In this document: positions 56,504 through 64,000 of the stretch, in pieces
How the letters are laid out: each line of letters opens with the position of its first letter
Numbering within the stretch: the first letter of the stretch is position 1
NCBI RefSeq assembly: GCF_001898115.1
Contig: NZ_MKSQ01000014.1
Location: forward strand, 1-64,000
Reading direction: 5' to 3'
DNA: 64,000 bases
Source of the DNA: Allobosea sp. 67-29
GTDB lineage: Bacteria > Pseudomonadota > Alphaproteobacteria > Rhizobiales > Beijerinckiaceae
The notes under the pieces: model-generated
What the model saw: the letters and a program-made list of their open reading frames with translations, nothing else
What the model was told of the DNA's origin: nothing
Database searches by the model: none
Program-made: the position numbers and the translations under genes

Positions 56504-57316
56504 TTACTCCTCCCATACCGGCGCACGCTTTTCCATGAAGGCGCCGATACCTTCTTCGGCATCGCGGGCGAGCATGTTCTCGACCATCACCGCCGAGGCG
56601 TGGTCATAGGCCGCCTTCAGCCCCATCTCGCGCTGCTCGTAGAAGGCGCGCTTGCCGATCTTGACCGTCGCCGGCGCTTTCGAGGCGATCATCGCCGCGA
56701 TCCGCCGTGCTTCCGCCAGCGCTTCGCCGGCCGGCACGACACGGTTGACGAGGCCCATGCGGGCCGCCTCCGCCGCGGGGACCATCTCGCCGAGCAGCAG
56801 CATCTCCATCGCATGCTTCGCCGAGAGATTGCGCGAGAGCGCTACCATCGGGGTCGAGCAGAACAGCCCGATATGGACGCCCGGCGTGCAGAAGCGCGCG
56901 TCTTCGCCGGCGACCGCGAGGTCGCAACTCGCGACGAGCTGGCATCCGGCCGCCGTCGCCGTGCCCTCGACGGCGGCGATCACCGGCTGGGGCAGGGCGG
57001 TGATCTGCTGCATCATCGCCGAGCAGCGCCCGAGAATATCCGCGAAATAGGCCCGGCCCCGATCGGGGTCGGCGCGATGCGCCGTCATTTCCTTGAGATC
57101 GTGCCCCGCGCTGAATACCGGCCCGGCCGCCGAGAGCACGACGACCTTGACCGAACGGTCGGCGGCGATGGCACGGAAGGCGTCGCTCAGCGCCGCCAAC
57201 ATCGCTTCGCTCAGCGGATTGCGCGCCTGCGGACGGTTGAGGGTCAGCAGCGCGATGCCGCCGGCATCCTCGCGCAGCAGCACCGGCGCGGCATCCGGCT
57301 TGTGGTGGGCGTTCAT
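56504..57316 (-). CDS. Enoyl-CoA hydratase/isomerase family protein
   Basis: The 270-residue crotonase-fold protein has LNRPQARNPLSEAML, the oxyanion-hole segment SAGHDLKEM, and EGTATAAGCQLVASCDLAVAGEDARF with CTPGVHIGLFCSTPMVALSR. The segment reading AVEGTATAAGCQL aligns with the active-site loop. The two canonical catalytic Glu positions are not both obvious, so the precise reaction is uncertain. GGAAGGGA precedes ATG 57316. Confidence 0.85.
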   Translation of the reverse strand: MNAHHKPDAAPVLLREDAGGIALLTLNRPQARNPLSEAMLAALSDAFRAIAADRSVKVVVLSAAGPVFSAGHDLKEMTAHRADPDRGRAYFADILGRCSAMMQQITALPQPVIAAVEGTATAAGCQLVASCDLAVAGEDARFCTPGVHIGLFCSTPMVALSRNLSAKHAMEMLLLGEMVPAAEAARMGLVNRVVPAGEALAEARRIAAMIASKAPATVKIGKRAFYEQREMGLKAAYDHASAVMVENMLARDAEEGIGAFMEKRAPVWEE

Positions 57317-57406
57317 CGTGCTTCCCTTCCGCATTTCCGCCTATTGTCGGAGGCCGTTCGTCATGCTGCAAGAGGACAAGTCCCGTCTCAGCCTGTGGTT
57401 TTCCGC

Positions 57407-57835
57407 ATGACGACCCGCATGACCGCCTCCGAGGTCGAATCCTATCTCGACGAGGTCTTTCCGCAGCTGCACTATGGCGGACGCACCTATTTCGTCGAGG
57501 ACGTTGGGCCGATGACGGCCCGGATGCGCTGTGATTATCACGAACGGCATCTGCGTCCCGGCGGCACGATCTCGGGGCCGACCATGATGGCTCTGGCCGA
57601 CCTCGCGCTCTACGCGGCCGTTCTCGCCCAGATCGGCCCTGTTGGCCTGGCGGTCACGACGAGCCTCAATTTCAACTTCCTGCGCAAGCCCGGCCAGGCG
57701 GCGCTGATCGCCGAAGCGAAGCTGATGAAACTCGGCAAGCGGCTCGCGGTCGGCGAGGTCTGTCTCTATTCGCAGGGCGAGGCCGAGATGGTCTGCCATG
57801 CAACCGGCACCTATTCGATCCCGTCAGAGCGATGA
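57407..57835 (+). CDS. Hotdog-fold thioesterase (PaaI-like)
   Basis: The 142-residue protein has the 4HBT pattern: RPGGTISGPTMMALADLALYAAVLAQIG, VTTSLNFNFLRKPG and LGKRLAVGEVCLYSQGEAEMVCHATGTYSIP. It probably hydrolyses an acyl-CoA. It is divergent from the enoyl-CoA hydratase gene with about 90 bp between them, suggesting a shared role in acyl-CoA metabolism. Confidence 0.82.
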   Translation: MTTRMTASEVESYLDEVFPQLHYGGRTYFVEDVGPMTARMRCDYHERHLRPGGTISGPTMMALADLALYAAVLAQIGPVGLAVTTSLNFNFLRKPGQAALIAEAKLMKLGKRLAVGEVCLYSQGEAEMVCHATGTYSIPSER

Positions 57836-57886
57836 TGCAGGGGTGGTTGTCCCGTTGTCTTGGGTAGCGTGAATCATCAAGAACGG

Positions 57887-57912
57887 AAATACGGTATCAA
57901 ATTACCGTATTT
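57887..57912. promoter_or_regulatory. Large AT-rich palindrome
   Basis: AAATACGGTA (57887-57896) and TACCGTATTT (57903-57912) form a perfect 10-bp inverted repeat around TCAAAT. It lies 55 bp after the thioesterase stop and just before the r-protein promoter. It may be an operator or a weak terminator hairpin; the downstream T-tract is poor. Confidence 0.45.
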
Positions 57913-57965
57913 CTCAGGTAATTGAAAAATAGACGCTTTCTTCGTTAGTCTGCCGTTCTGAGTGC

Positions 57966-57994
57966 TTGACAGCCGGCTTTCTTGCCCCTATTCC
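57966..57994 (+). promoter_or_regulatory. rplM-rpsI promoter
   Basis: TTGACA (57966-57971) and TATTCC (57989-57994) are separated by exactly 17 bases, a good sigma70-type promoter about 65 bp before rplM. Confidence 0.7.
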
Positions 57995-58005
57995 GACGCC
58001 ACACC

Positions 58006-58037
58006 GCCGCCGGGTTCCCGGCGGCTTGTCCTTTTTT
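58006..58037 (+). terminator. Terminator-like hairpin in the rplM leader
   Basis: GCCGCCGGG (58006-58014) pairs with CCCGGCGGC (58017-58025), giving a 9-bp GC-only stem with a tiny loop, followed by TTGTCCTTTTTT. It lies between the promoter and the rplM start, so it could act as an attenuator for ribosomal protein synthesis. Alternatively it ends transcription entering from upstream. Confidence 0.6.
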
Positions 58038-58058
58038 ACGCAACCGAAGGGTGCCGCG

Positions 58059-58523
58059 ATGAAGACCACCGTCTCGCTCAAGCCCGCCGATGTCGAAAAG
58101 AAGTGGGTTGTGATCGACGCCTCCGGGCTCGTCGTCGGCCGTCTCGCCTCCGTTGTGGCGATGCGTCTGCGCGGCAAGCACAAGGCCGCCTACACCCCGC
58201 ATGTCGACTGCGGCGACAATGTCATCGTGATCAACGCCGAGAAGGTCTCCTTCACCGGCCGCAAGCGCGAGCAGAAGAACTACTATCACCACACCGGCTT
58301 CCCGGGTGGCATCAAGGAGCGTTCGGCCAAGTTCATCCTGGAAGGCCGCTTCCCTGAGCGCGTCGTCGAGAAGGCTGTCGAGCGCATGCTGCCGCGCGGC
58401 CCGCTCTTCCGCCAGATCCTCGGCAACCTGCGCGTCTACAAGGGCGCGGAGCATCCGCACGCTGCCCAGTCGCCGGAGGCGCTCGACGTCGCCGCGCTCA
58501 ACAGCAAGAACAAGAGGGTCTGA
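58059..58523 (+). CDS. rplM: 50S ribosomal protein L13
   Basis: The 154-residue protein carries [56 protein letters not shown] and [25 protein letters not shown], all diagnostic of L13. It is the first gene of the conserved rplM-rpsI operon; the stop is two bases before the rpsI start. Upstream lie a strong promoter and a terminator-like leader hairpin. Confidence 0.97.
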   Translation: MKTTVSLKPADVEKKWVVIDASGLVVGRLASVVAMRLRGKHKAAYTPHVDCGDNVIVINAEKVSFTGRKREQKNYYHHTGFPGGIKERSAKFILEGRFPERVVEKAVERMLPRGPLFRQILGNLRVYKGAEHPHAAQSPEALDVAALNSKNKRV

Positions 58524-58525
58524 CC

Positions 58526-59005
58526 GTGGCCGAAGTTCTTCAGTCTCTCGCCCAGCTCGGCGATGTCGCCAAGCCTGAGCAGCCCGCTGCTCCCGTCCAC
58601 GTCAAGAAGGTCGACGCCCAGGGTCGCGCCTATGCCACCGGCAAGCGCAAGAACGCGATCGCTCGCGTTTGGATCAAGCCCGGCTCGGGCAAGGTCATCG
58701 TCAACGGCCGTGACCAGGAGATTTACTTTGCTCGCCCGGTGCTGCGCCTCGTGCTCAAGCAGCCGCTGCAGCTGGTCGACCGCGTGACGCAGTATGACGT
58801 CGTCGTCTCGGTCAAGGGCGGCGGTCTCTCCGGCCAGGCCGGCGCGGTGCGCCACGGCATCTCCAAGGCGCTGACCCACTATGAGCCGGAGCTTCGCGGC
58901 CCGCTCAAGAAGGAAGGCTTCCTGACCCGCGACTCGCGCGTCGTCGAGCGTAAGAAGTTCGGCAAGGCCAAGGCCCGCCGCAGCTTCCAGTTCTCGAAGC
59001 GCTGA
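58526..59005 (+). CDS. rpsI: 30S ribosomal protein S9
   Basis: The 159-residue protein starts at GTG and has an alphaproteobacterial N-terminal extension (about 30 residues) before [40 protein letters not shown] and the C-terminal [18 protein letters not shown]9's last Arg contacts tRNA in the P site. It ends the operon with a strong terminator. Confidence 0.97.
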   Translation: MAEVLQSLAQLGDVAKPEQPAAPVHVKKVDAQGRAYATGKRKNAIARVWIKPGSGKVIVNGRDQEIYFARPVLRLVLKQPLQLVDRVTQYDVVVSVKGGGLSGQAGAVRHGISKALTHYEPELRGPLKKEGFLTRDSRVVERKKFGKAKARRSFQFSKR

Positions 59006-59034
59006 TCGCACGCTTCAGACGAGCTTCAAATCCG

Positions 59035-59065
59035 GAGGGCTGGCAGAAATGCCAGCCCTCTTTTT
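59035..59065 (+). terminator. rpsI terminator
   Basis: GAGGGCTGGCA (59035-59045), loop GAAA, and TGCCAGCCCTC (59050-59060) form a perfect 11-bp stem with a stable tetraloop, followed by TTTTT. It is the strongest intrinsic terminator in the window. Confidence 0.92.
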
Positions 59066-59415
59066 ATTGGGAGCGGGCTTGCCGTGCCCCAGAGATTGCG
59101 GCCTCGATTCGTGATCCGCTCGGATTGAAGCGGCTGCACCGCACGGCTCACTGCCGGTGCCATGGCCAGCCTGTGATGGCTCGACGAGCGGCGCAGCTCA
59201 GCCCGCCGGAGAGGTTGCGGGAAATATAAAGACAGCGAAAACCGCCGATGAGAGGGTGGAGATCACGGGCGACTTTAGGGCGTCAGGATTTCCGCCGGCC
59301 TTAAGGCGAGATTTTGGGCGGTTCATAAATTGGTCGATCTTGAAGTCAGTTAGGGAATGAAATAGATTGACGATATGGAATACATGAATGAATCTGTATT
59401 ATCGTAGATAATTTC
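59066..59415. other. Intergenic, AT-rich toward its right end
   Basis: No gene is supported. Base composition falls from GC-rich to markedly AT-rich over 59330-59440, unlike nearly all the rest of the window, up to and including the start of the next gene. A short frame at 59157-59360 lacks a ribosome-binding site and recognisable product. Confidence 0.5.
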
Positions 59416-60729
59416 ATGTATAGATTCAAGATAAATCAGTTGAGCGATTTGGATGGGTTTCTGACGAAGGTCTCGGGTCGCATGCCGAAAAATCGGGAGA
59501 GTTATCGAAAGACTATTTTGGCTTCCGCTGCCTTCTGCTTGTTGGCTATGCTGATCGGGATCGGCGCCTTTTTCGTGCCGGGGCTCGCTGTAGTTCTGTT
59601 TTTTGCATTTTGCTTGATGGCCGCAGTCATTGCCGGTCTCGTCGTGCTTGGCGGGCTCATCGGCCTGTCCCGTGACGCGATGGAGCTGCGCGGTCAGCCC
59701 TACTATTCCACACGTCCGCGCGAATGCAGCGCCGGTGCCTTCGTTCACCTGCGACGGAAGCTGCTGCGCCTGATGCCGGGCTCGCCTGCGCGGTTGCGCC
59801 TCTGGCCGGGTGAATGGGTCGAGGTCCGGCCCTTTTCGGAAATCGCGATGACGCTCGATGACGAAGGCCGGTTGGACGGATTGCCTTTCATGCCCGAAAT
59901 GCGCCGCTACTGCGGAGGACGCCATCGCGTGTTTCGGCGTGTCGAGAAAATCCACCACTATTACGGCCCTACGGCGCCTCATCTGCGGCGCTTGCGAGAT
60001 GCGGTCCTCCTGGACGAATTGCGCTGCGACGGCGCCGGGCACGGCGGCTGTCAGGCGGGCTGCCAGTTGATCTGGAAGGAGGCCTGGCTTTCCCCGAGCG
60101 ACGGCGCCAAGGCGGATCGGCCAGCGCCGGAAGCGGTAGACGCCTCGAGGCTGGACGCATGCGCGAAGATCAACGCGGCGGATGGCGAGGAGCGCTACGC
60201 GTGTCAGATGACAGAGCTGCCGAAGGCGACGACGCGGTTGAGCTGGCGCGACCCGCGGCATTACTGGCGCGAGCTGCGTTCGGGCAACGTCCGGCCTGGC
60301 CCCTTCATCGTCGCCGTGGCGCTCGCGCTGTTCAACACGGTGCAGCGAAAGCTCCGCAGTGCGGAGGCGCCTTACCGTGAGCCGACGGACCGCAAGACCA
60401 GTCCGAAGGAAGTGCTTGATCTCCAGCCGGGCGAACTCGTGCGCGTGAAGACGCGGCGGCAGATCGAGGAAACGTTGAATCACGTGTCGAAGAATCGCGG
60501 GCTGTGGTTCGACCGCGAAATGCATCGGTTCTGCGGCGGAGAGTTTCGCGTCGCGTCGGTCGTGCGGACCATCGTCGACGAGGCCAGCGGAAAAATGCTG
60601 ACGATGGGCAGTGCCTGCATTGTCCTGGCCGGTGTGTCCGCGACGGGGGAATATCTCGGGCTGTGCCCCCAGAACGAGCTGATCTTCTGGCATGAGATCT
60701 GGCTCGAACGCGTTGCGCCACGCGCCTGA
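59416..60729 (+). CDS. Membrane protein with two copies of a Cys-containing domain
   Basis: The 437-residue protein has two adjacent membrane segments near 34-85 and two homologous cytoplasmic units. Unit 1 (about 125-230) reads LWPGEWVEVRP, MRRYCGGRHRVFRRVEKI and LIWKEAWL. Unit 2 (about 334-434) reads LQPGELVRVKT, MHRFCGGEFRVASVVRTIVDE, GSACIVL, GLCPQNE and FWHEIWLE. The CGG Cys and later Cys residues suggest a metal site. Similar single units occur in biosynthetic clusters, but no function is known to me. The start at 59416 lacks a good ribosome-binding site; ATG 59482 has GAAGG upstream. Confidence 0.7.
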   Translation: MYRFKINQLSDLDGFLTKVSGRMPKNRESYRKTILASAAFCLLAMLIGIGAFFVPGLAVVLFFAFCLMAAVIAGLVVLGGLIGLSRDAMELRGQPYYSTRPRECSAGAFVHLRRKLLRLMPGSPARLRLWPGEWVEVRPFSEIAMTLDDEGRLDGLPFMPEMRRYCGGRHRVFRRVEKIHHYYGPTAPHLRRLRDAVLLDELRCDGAGHGGCQAGCQLIWKEAWLSPSDGAKADRPAPEAVDASRLDACAKINAADGEERYACQMTELPKATTRLSWRDPRHYWRELRSGNVRPGPFIVAVALALFNTVQRKLRSAEAPYREPTDRKTSPKEVLDLQPGELVRVKTRRQIEETLNHVSKNRGLWFDREMHRFCGGEFRVASVVRTIVDEASGKMLTMGSACIVLAGVSATGEYLGLCPQNELIFWHEIWLERVAPRA

Positions 60730-61001
60730 TCTTCGCCGCGGAAATGCGCAGCCTCTGAAGGGCCGGTCGTTTCCGGTCGCTTTGGCAGCGGGGAAGGGGG
60801 GCTCGCGGGAGCCGCTTCCATGCTGCTATCCTCCTGGCGCGGATTATCCATCCGTCGCCCGGCGATGATCGTCCGGATCGTCCTGCGGCCGTCGGTGTGA
60901 TCGCTCCGCATCGTCCTCGCCGGGCCGGGACATGCGCCGCGAAGCTGAAGCGCGCCCCCGATCATGCTAAAGCCGGTTCGCCTCGTCCTGCCTGGATCCC
61001 C
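60730..61001. other. Intergenic, nothing recognised
   Basis: The stretch is GC-rich. Frames in it lack ribosome-binding sites and recognisable products, and no terminator-like hairpin with a T-run was seen. Confidence 0.5.
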
Positions 61002-61280
61002 ATGCGCGTCCTTCTCACCCTGATCGGCTTCCTGATGATCGCGATTCCCGCCCTGATGATGCTGGCGCGGGAGGATCTGCCGCGTGGCAGCCGCATTGGC
61101 CGGGCCCTGCTGATCTTCCTTGCGCCGGCGATCGCATTGGGCGCTATTCAGAGCGTGCCGGAGCTCGACGGCCGGGCGCTCAGCTATCCGAATGCCTGGA
61201 CGATGCTGCGACTGGTTCTGAGCGGCCTCGCACTGATCCTGCCATGGTGCCTGTATGTTTGGTTCACGGCCCGCCGTTGA
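61002..61280 (+). CDS. Small three-helix membrane protein
   Basis: The 92-residue protein has hydrophobic segments MRVLLTLIGFLMIAIPALMML, IGRALLIFLAPAIALGAI and MLRLVLSGLALILPWCLYVWF. No family was recognised. The frame is open upstream but the preceding 35 codons are Arg/Pro-rich and improbable; ATG 61002 directly begins the first helix. Confidence 0.6.
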   Translation: MRVLLTLIGFLMIAIPALMMLAREDLPRGSRIGRALLIFLAPAIALGAIQSVPELDGRALSYPNAWTMLRLVLSGLALILPWCLYVWFTARR

Positions 61281-61352
61281 ATGGCTGGATGCTGGACAGC
61301 TGCGGCGATCGTCAGACACGGTCGGCATGGTCAGGCCGGGGAGGCATGCTTC

Positions 61353-61832
61353 ATGAGGTTCCATCGCGGCAGGGCCGCAGGCCTGGTCGCCGTCCTGGCC
61401 TTCTGCGGATTCGGAGCGGCGGCGCAGTCCGAGCTTGACGGCGTATGGATGCACCGACGGATGCAGAATCCGCAGACCGGCCAGCAGCTGGACATGAGCA
61501 CCCAGATCGATCCCGGTCGCAATCTGACGCTCGGGATTCTTTGCAACGCCGAGAAGCAGCTCAAGCTGGTGCTCGTGCCGAAGCCGGCCGACGGAGCTGA
61601 CGCGGTCGCCTATCGCATCGATGGCGGGCCGTGGATCAGCCAGAGCTGGCGTGGTGAAGACAAGCGCCTCGTCCTGGACGGCGAGGAGGGCAGGCGCGTC
61701 TTCGGAACGATGCTGCTGGCCAGCAACGGGATCGAGATTCGCATCGGCGCGGAACGCCCCGCGAGGTTCCTGGCTGCCGGGCTGATCGAATCCGCGGCCA
61801 AGACGACCGCCCGCTGCCTGTCTCCGTCCTGA
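61353..61832 (+). CDS. Secreted hypothetical protein
   Basis: The 159-residue protein has a signal peptide (HRGRAAGLVAVLAFCGFGAAAQ, cleavage before SELDG). The mature part starts LDGVWMHRRMQNPQTG and has two Cys (ILCNAEKQ and ARCLSPS). The pattern GVWMHR followed by a small beta-rich body is lipocalin-like in flavour but too weak to assign. GGGGAGG precedes ATG 61353. Confidence 0.6.
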   Translation: MRFHRGRAAGLVAVLAFCGFGAAAQSELDGVWMHRRMQNPQTGQQLDMSTQIDPGRNLTLGILCNAEKQLKLVLVPKPADGADAVAYRIDGGPWISQSWRGEDKRLVLDGEEGRRVFGTMLLASNGIEIRIGAERPARFLAAGLIESAAKTTARCLSPS

Positions 61833-62090
61833 CGGGCTGTATGACCGCCGATATGCGTCGGCGCCGAGCGCGATGGGCTTGCCTGGCATCCCTCGGCGAT
61901 TGACGGGGCGGGCGCCGTGGCTCATATACGCGGGCATGATCACGCATGTGACCCGACGTCGCCCGTATCAGGCCGCTCCGGCGCGCCCGCGATGACGCTC
62001 GGCTGAAGTCCGAACGCCCCGCGACCGCGCCATGGAGCGCGGTTTTTTTATGCCCTTAGCCAACTCGCCTGCCCAGCCTCCGGGGTCCCG
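61833..62090. other. Intergenic with terminator before argC
   Basis: No gene is supported in these 258 bp. A terminator-like hairpin lies at 62025-62049, about 40 bp before argC, leaving room only for a very short argC leader or indicating that the argC transcript starts upstream and passes a conditional terminator. Confidence 0.5.
62025..62049 (+). terminator. Terminator-like hairpin upstream of argC
   Basis: CCGCGC (62025-62030), loop CATGGA, GCGCGG (62037-62042) and seven T residues. The canonical shape suggests an intrinsic terminator. Its place 41 bp ahead of the argC start could make it an attenuator. Confidence 0.65.
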
Positions 62091-63026
62091 ATGAGCCAGA
62101 ACCTGAAATCCATCTTCATCGACGGCGAGGCCGGCACGACCGGGCTCGGCATCCGCGATCGCCTCGCCGCCCTGCCGGAAGTGGCGGTGAAGAGCATCGA
62201 TCCGGACAAGCGCAAGGATCCGGCCGCGCGCAAGGAGATGATGGCAGCGGTCGATCTGGTCGTTCTCTGCCTCCCCGACGAGGCAGCGAAGGAGTCGGTC
62301 GCGCTGGCCGACGAACTGGGCGTGGACGCGCCGAAGATCGTCGATGCCGCGACGGCGCATCGCATCGCGCCGGGCTGGGTCTATGGTTTCGCCGAGCTCG
62401 AGCCGGGACAGGCAGGCAAGATCGCCAACGCCAACCGGGTGGCCAATCCGGGCTGCTACCCCACCGGTGCCATCGCGCTGCTGCGCCCCTTGGTCGATGC
62501 CGGCATGATCCCGCATGACTACCCCGTCACGGTGAACGCCGTTTCCGGCTATTCCGGTGGCGGCAAGTCGATGATCGAGGATTTCGAGACCGGCGTCGCT
62601 CCGGCCTTCGAGCTCTATGGCCTCGGCCTGCGCCACAAGCATCTGCCGGAGCTGCAGGCCTATGCCAGGCTGACGCGGCGGCCGATCTTCGTGCCATCGG
62701 TCGGGAATTTCCGGCAGGGTATGCTGGTTTCCGTGCCGCTCCATCTCGACACGCTGCCCGGCCGGCCCGGGGTGGCCGATCTCCATCACACGCTGGCCGA
62801 GCGCTATGCCGGCTCGACCTATGTCAGCGTGATCTCGCAGGATGGCTCTGGCGGCAAGATCGAGCCCGAGGCACTCAACGACACCAACAAGCTGGAGCTC
62901 AGGGTCTTCGGCCAGGACGACCTCGGCCAGGCGGTGCTGGTCGCGCGGCTCGACAATCTTGGCAAGGGTGCCTCCGGGGCGGCGGTGCAGAACATCCGCC
63001 TGATGCTCGGGTTGCCGGAGGGCTGA
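62091..63026 (+). CDS. argC: N-acetyl-gamma-glutamyl-phosphate reductase, type 2
   Basis: This 311-residue NADPH-dependent enzyme carries out the third step of arginine synthesis. It begins with the short type 2 motif IFIDGEAGTTGLGIRDRL, has the catalytic Cys122 in ANPGCYPTG, then VSGYSGGGKSMI and GLRHKHLPELQ. Length fits AgrC type 2 (about 310), not the longer type 1. It follows rplM-rpsI, a neighbourhood often kept in related bacteria, though three unrelated genes intervene here. Confidence 0.95.
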   Translation: MSQNLKSIFIDGEAGTTGLGIRDRLAALPEVAVKSIDPDKRKDPAARKEMMAAVDLVVLCLPDEAAKESVALADELGVDAPKIVDAATAHRIAPGWVYGFAELEPGQAGKIANANRVANPGCYPTGAIALLRPLVDAGMIPHDYPVTVNAVSGYSGGGKSMIEDFETGVAPAFELYGLGLRHKHLPELQAYARLTRRPIFVPSVGNFRQGMLVSVPLHLDTLPGRPGVADLHHTLAERYAGSTYVSVISQDGSGGKIEPEALNDTNKLELRVFGQDDLGQAVLVARLDNLGKGASGAAVQNIRLMLGLPEG

Positions 63027-63073
63027 GACGCGCCTTCGTTCGCCGCTCGCGGCGCGGCGAATGCCGATACGAA

Positions 63074-63097
63074 AAAGGGCCGCAATCGCGGCCCTTT
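63074..63097. terminator. Bidirectional terminator between argC and the FAH-family gene
   Basis: AAAGGGCCGC (63074-63083), loop AATC, GCGGCCCTTT (63088-63097) forms a perfect 10-bp stem with A and T runs on opposite sides, suited to ending both convergent genes. Confidence 0.85.
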
Positions 63098-63124
63098 CCA
63101 TGTTCGGTACAGAGAAATTCGTAC

Positions 63125-63973
63125 TCAGCCCTTGTAGGCGACGAAGTTCTGCTTCTGCTCGCCGAGGCCCTCGATGCCAAGGGTCACGACTTCGCCGCCC
63201 TTCAGGAAGCGCGGCGGCTTGAAGCCGAGGCCGACGCCCGGAGGCGTGCCGGTGGTGATGACGTCGCCTGGATCGAGCCGCATGAACTGGCTGATGTAGT
63301 GCACCAGATACGCGCAGCCGAAGATCATGGTCTTGGACGAGCCGTTCTGGACGCGCTCGCCATCGACCTCGAGCCACATGGCGAGGTTCTGGACGTCCTT
63401 GACCTCGTCGGTCGTCACCAGCCAGGGGCCGAGCGGACCGAAGGTCGGGCAGCCCTTGCCCTTGGCCCACTGGCCGCCGCGCTCGATCTGGAACGCGCGC
63501 TCGGAGACGTCGTTGCAGACGGCGAAGCCGGCGATCGCGGCCATCGCCTTGTCCTCGGGAATGTAGGAGCCGCCGTCGCCGATCACGATGGCGAGCTCGA
63601 CCTCCCAGTCGGTCTTGGTCGAGCCCTTCGGGATGATGACGTCGTCGTTCGGGCCGACGATGCAGTTCGGGGCCTTGTTGAAGAGGATCGGCTCCTTCGG
63701 GATCTCGGCCCCGGTCTCTGCCGCGTGGTCGGCGAAATTCAGGCCGACGGCGATGAAGTTGCGCACGTCGCCGACGCAGGCGCCGATGCGTGGCGAGCCC
63801 GAGATCAGCGGCAGCGATTCCGGCGAGAGCGCCTTGATCTTGGCGATGGAGGCCGAGGTCAGCGCCTTGCCGGCGAGATCCGGGATGACGCCGGACAGGT
63901 CGCGCAACCCGCCCTTCGCGTCGAGAAGGCCGGGCTTTTCCTGGCCGGGCGCACCGTAGCGGAGAAGTTTCAA
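63125..63973 (-). CDS. Fumarylacetoacetate hydrolase family protein
   Basis: The 282-residue protein has the FAH fold: VGLNFADHAAETG, LFNKAPNCIVGPNDDVIIP, the metal-ligand segment DWEVELAIVIG, and AVCNDVSERAFQIER with GCPTFGPLGPWLVT and TTGTPPGVGLGFKPPRFLK. It cleaves or decarboxylates beta-diketo acids in aromatic or sugar-acid catabolism; the substrate is unknown. The start is TTG at 63973 with GAGGT about 7 bases upstream. Confidence 0.9.
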   Translation of the reverse strand: MKLLRYGAPGQEKPGLLDAKGGLRDLSGVIPDLAGKALTSASIAKIKALSPESLPLISGSPRIGACVGDVRNFIAVGLNFADHAAETGAEIPKEPILFNKAPNCIVGPNDDVIIPKGSTKTDWEVELAIVIGDGGSYIPEDKAMAAIAGFAVCNDVSERAFQIERGGQWAKGKGCPTFGPLGPWLVTTDEVKDVQNLAMWLEVDGERVQNGSSKTMIFGCAYLVHYISQFMRLDPGDVITTGTPPGVGLGFKPPRFLKGGEVVTLGIEGLGEQKQNFVAYKG

Positions 63974-64000
63974 GGCGTTACCTCATTTCAAACGTTATAA

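Overview
The window is GC-rich chromosomal DNA from an alphaproteobacterium, most likely of the order Hyphomicrobiales and perhaps near Bosea (inferred). The grounds are rplM-rpsI-argC order, a DUF2842 protein beside a COX15-type heme A synthase, a Wza/Wzc-type exopolysaccharide (EPS) locus and frequent GTG/TTG starts. No 16S or taxonomic marker is present, so the genus is not established.

Layout. (1) 1-6.8 kb, host: a possible IS end abutting a tRNA 3' remnant, a methyltransferase, a WcaJ/ExoY-type sugar-phosphate transferase, an mdtJI-like small multidrug exporter pair, a GT4 glycosyltransferase, a Wza-like export lipoprotein and a DUF3617 protein. (2) About 6.82-46.86 kb: one apparently complete temperate podovirus-like prophage of about 40 kb, bounded by an 11-bp direct repeat. 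It splits the EPS locus, with the Wza-like gene on the left and the Wzc-like chain-length protein on the right. (3) 46.9-51.5 kb, host: Wzc-like protein, FemAB-like acetyltransferase and polysaccharide deacetylase. (4) 51.5-64 kb, host housekeeping and metabolism: DUF2842, heme A synthase, O-acetylhomoserine sulfhydrylase, FAD monooxygenase, CoA-binding protein, enoyl-CoA hydratase, thioesterase, rplM-rpsI, three poorly known genes including a tandem-domain membrane protein, argC and a fumarylacetoacetase-family hydrolase.

Prophage organisation. A leftward operon (9.97 to 6.84 kb) carries small DNA-associated proteins, the tyrosine integrase and two cargo ORFs. An S24-type repressor (10.1-10.8 kb) faces a Cro-like gene. 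A rightward early region (10.9-20.3 kb) of tightly overlapping genes contains a Toprim primase-like protein and a P-loop replication ATPase. A second leftward cluster (22.5-20.9 kb) holds an LPD29 protein and small ORFs. After a gene-poor 1.16 kb control region, possibly containing cos/pac, comes the rightward late block (23.7-46.8 kb): terminases, portal, scaffold, capsid, T7-like tail tubular and internal virion proteins, tail fibre, GH19 endolysin and overlapping spanin genes. No phage RNA or DNA polymerase was found. Transcription therefore presumably uses host RNA polymerase.

Regulation. Six copies of a dyad close to TGTGAA-NN-TTCACA sit beside the start of each early transcription unit. 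A 23-bp block TTGACR-N7-GCAAATCAGA occurs three times, twice exactly 6 bp before an operator and once, without an operator, ahead of the capsid gene. The repressor lacks the usual Ser/Lys autocleavage signature. These features are the most distinctive in the window.
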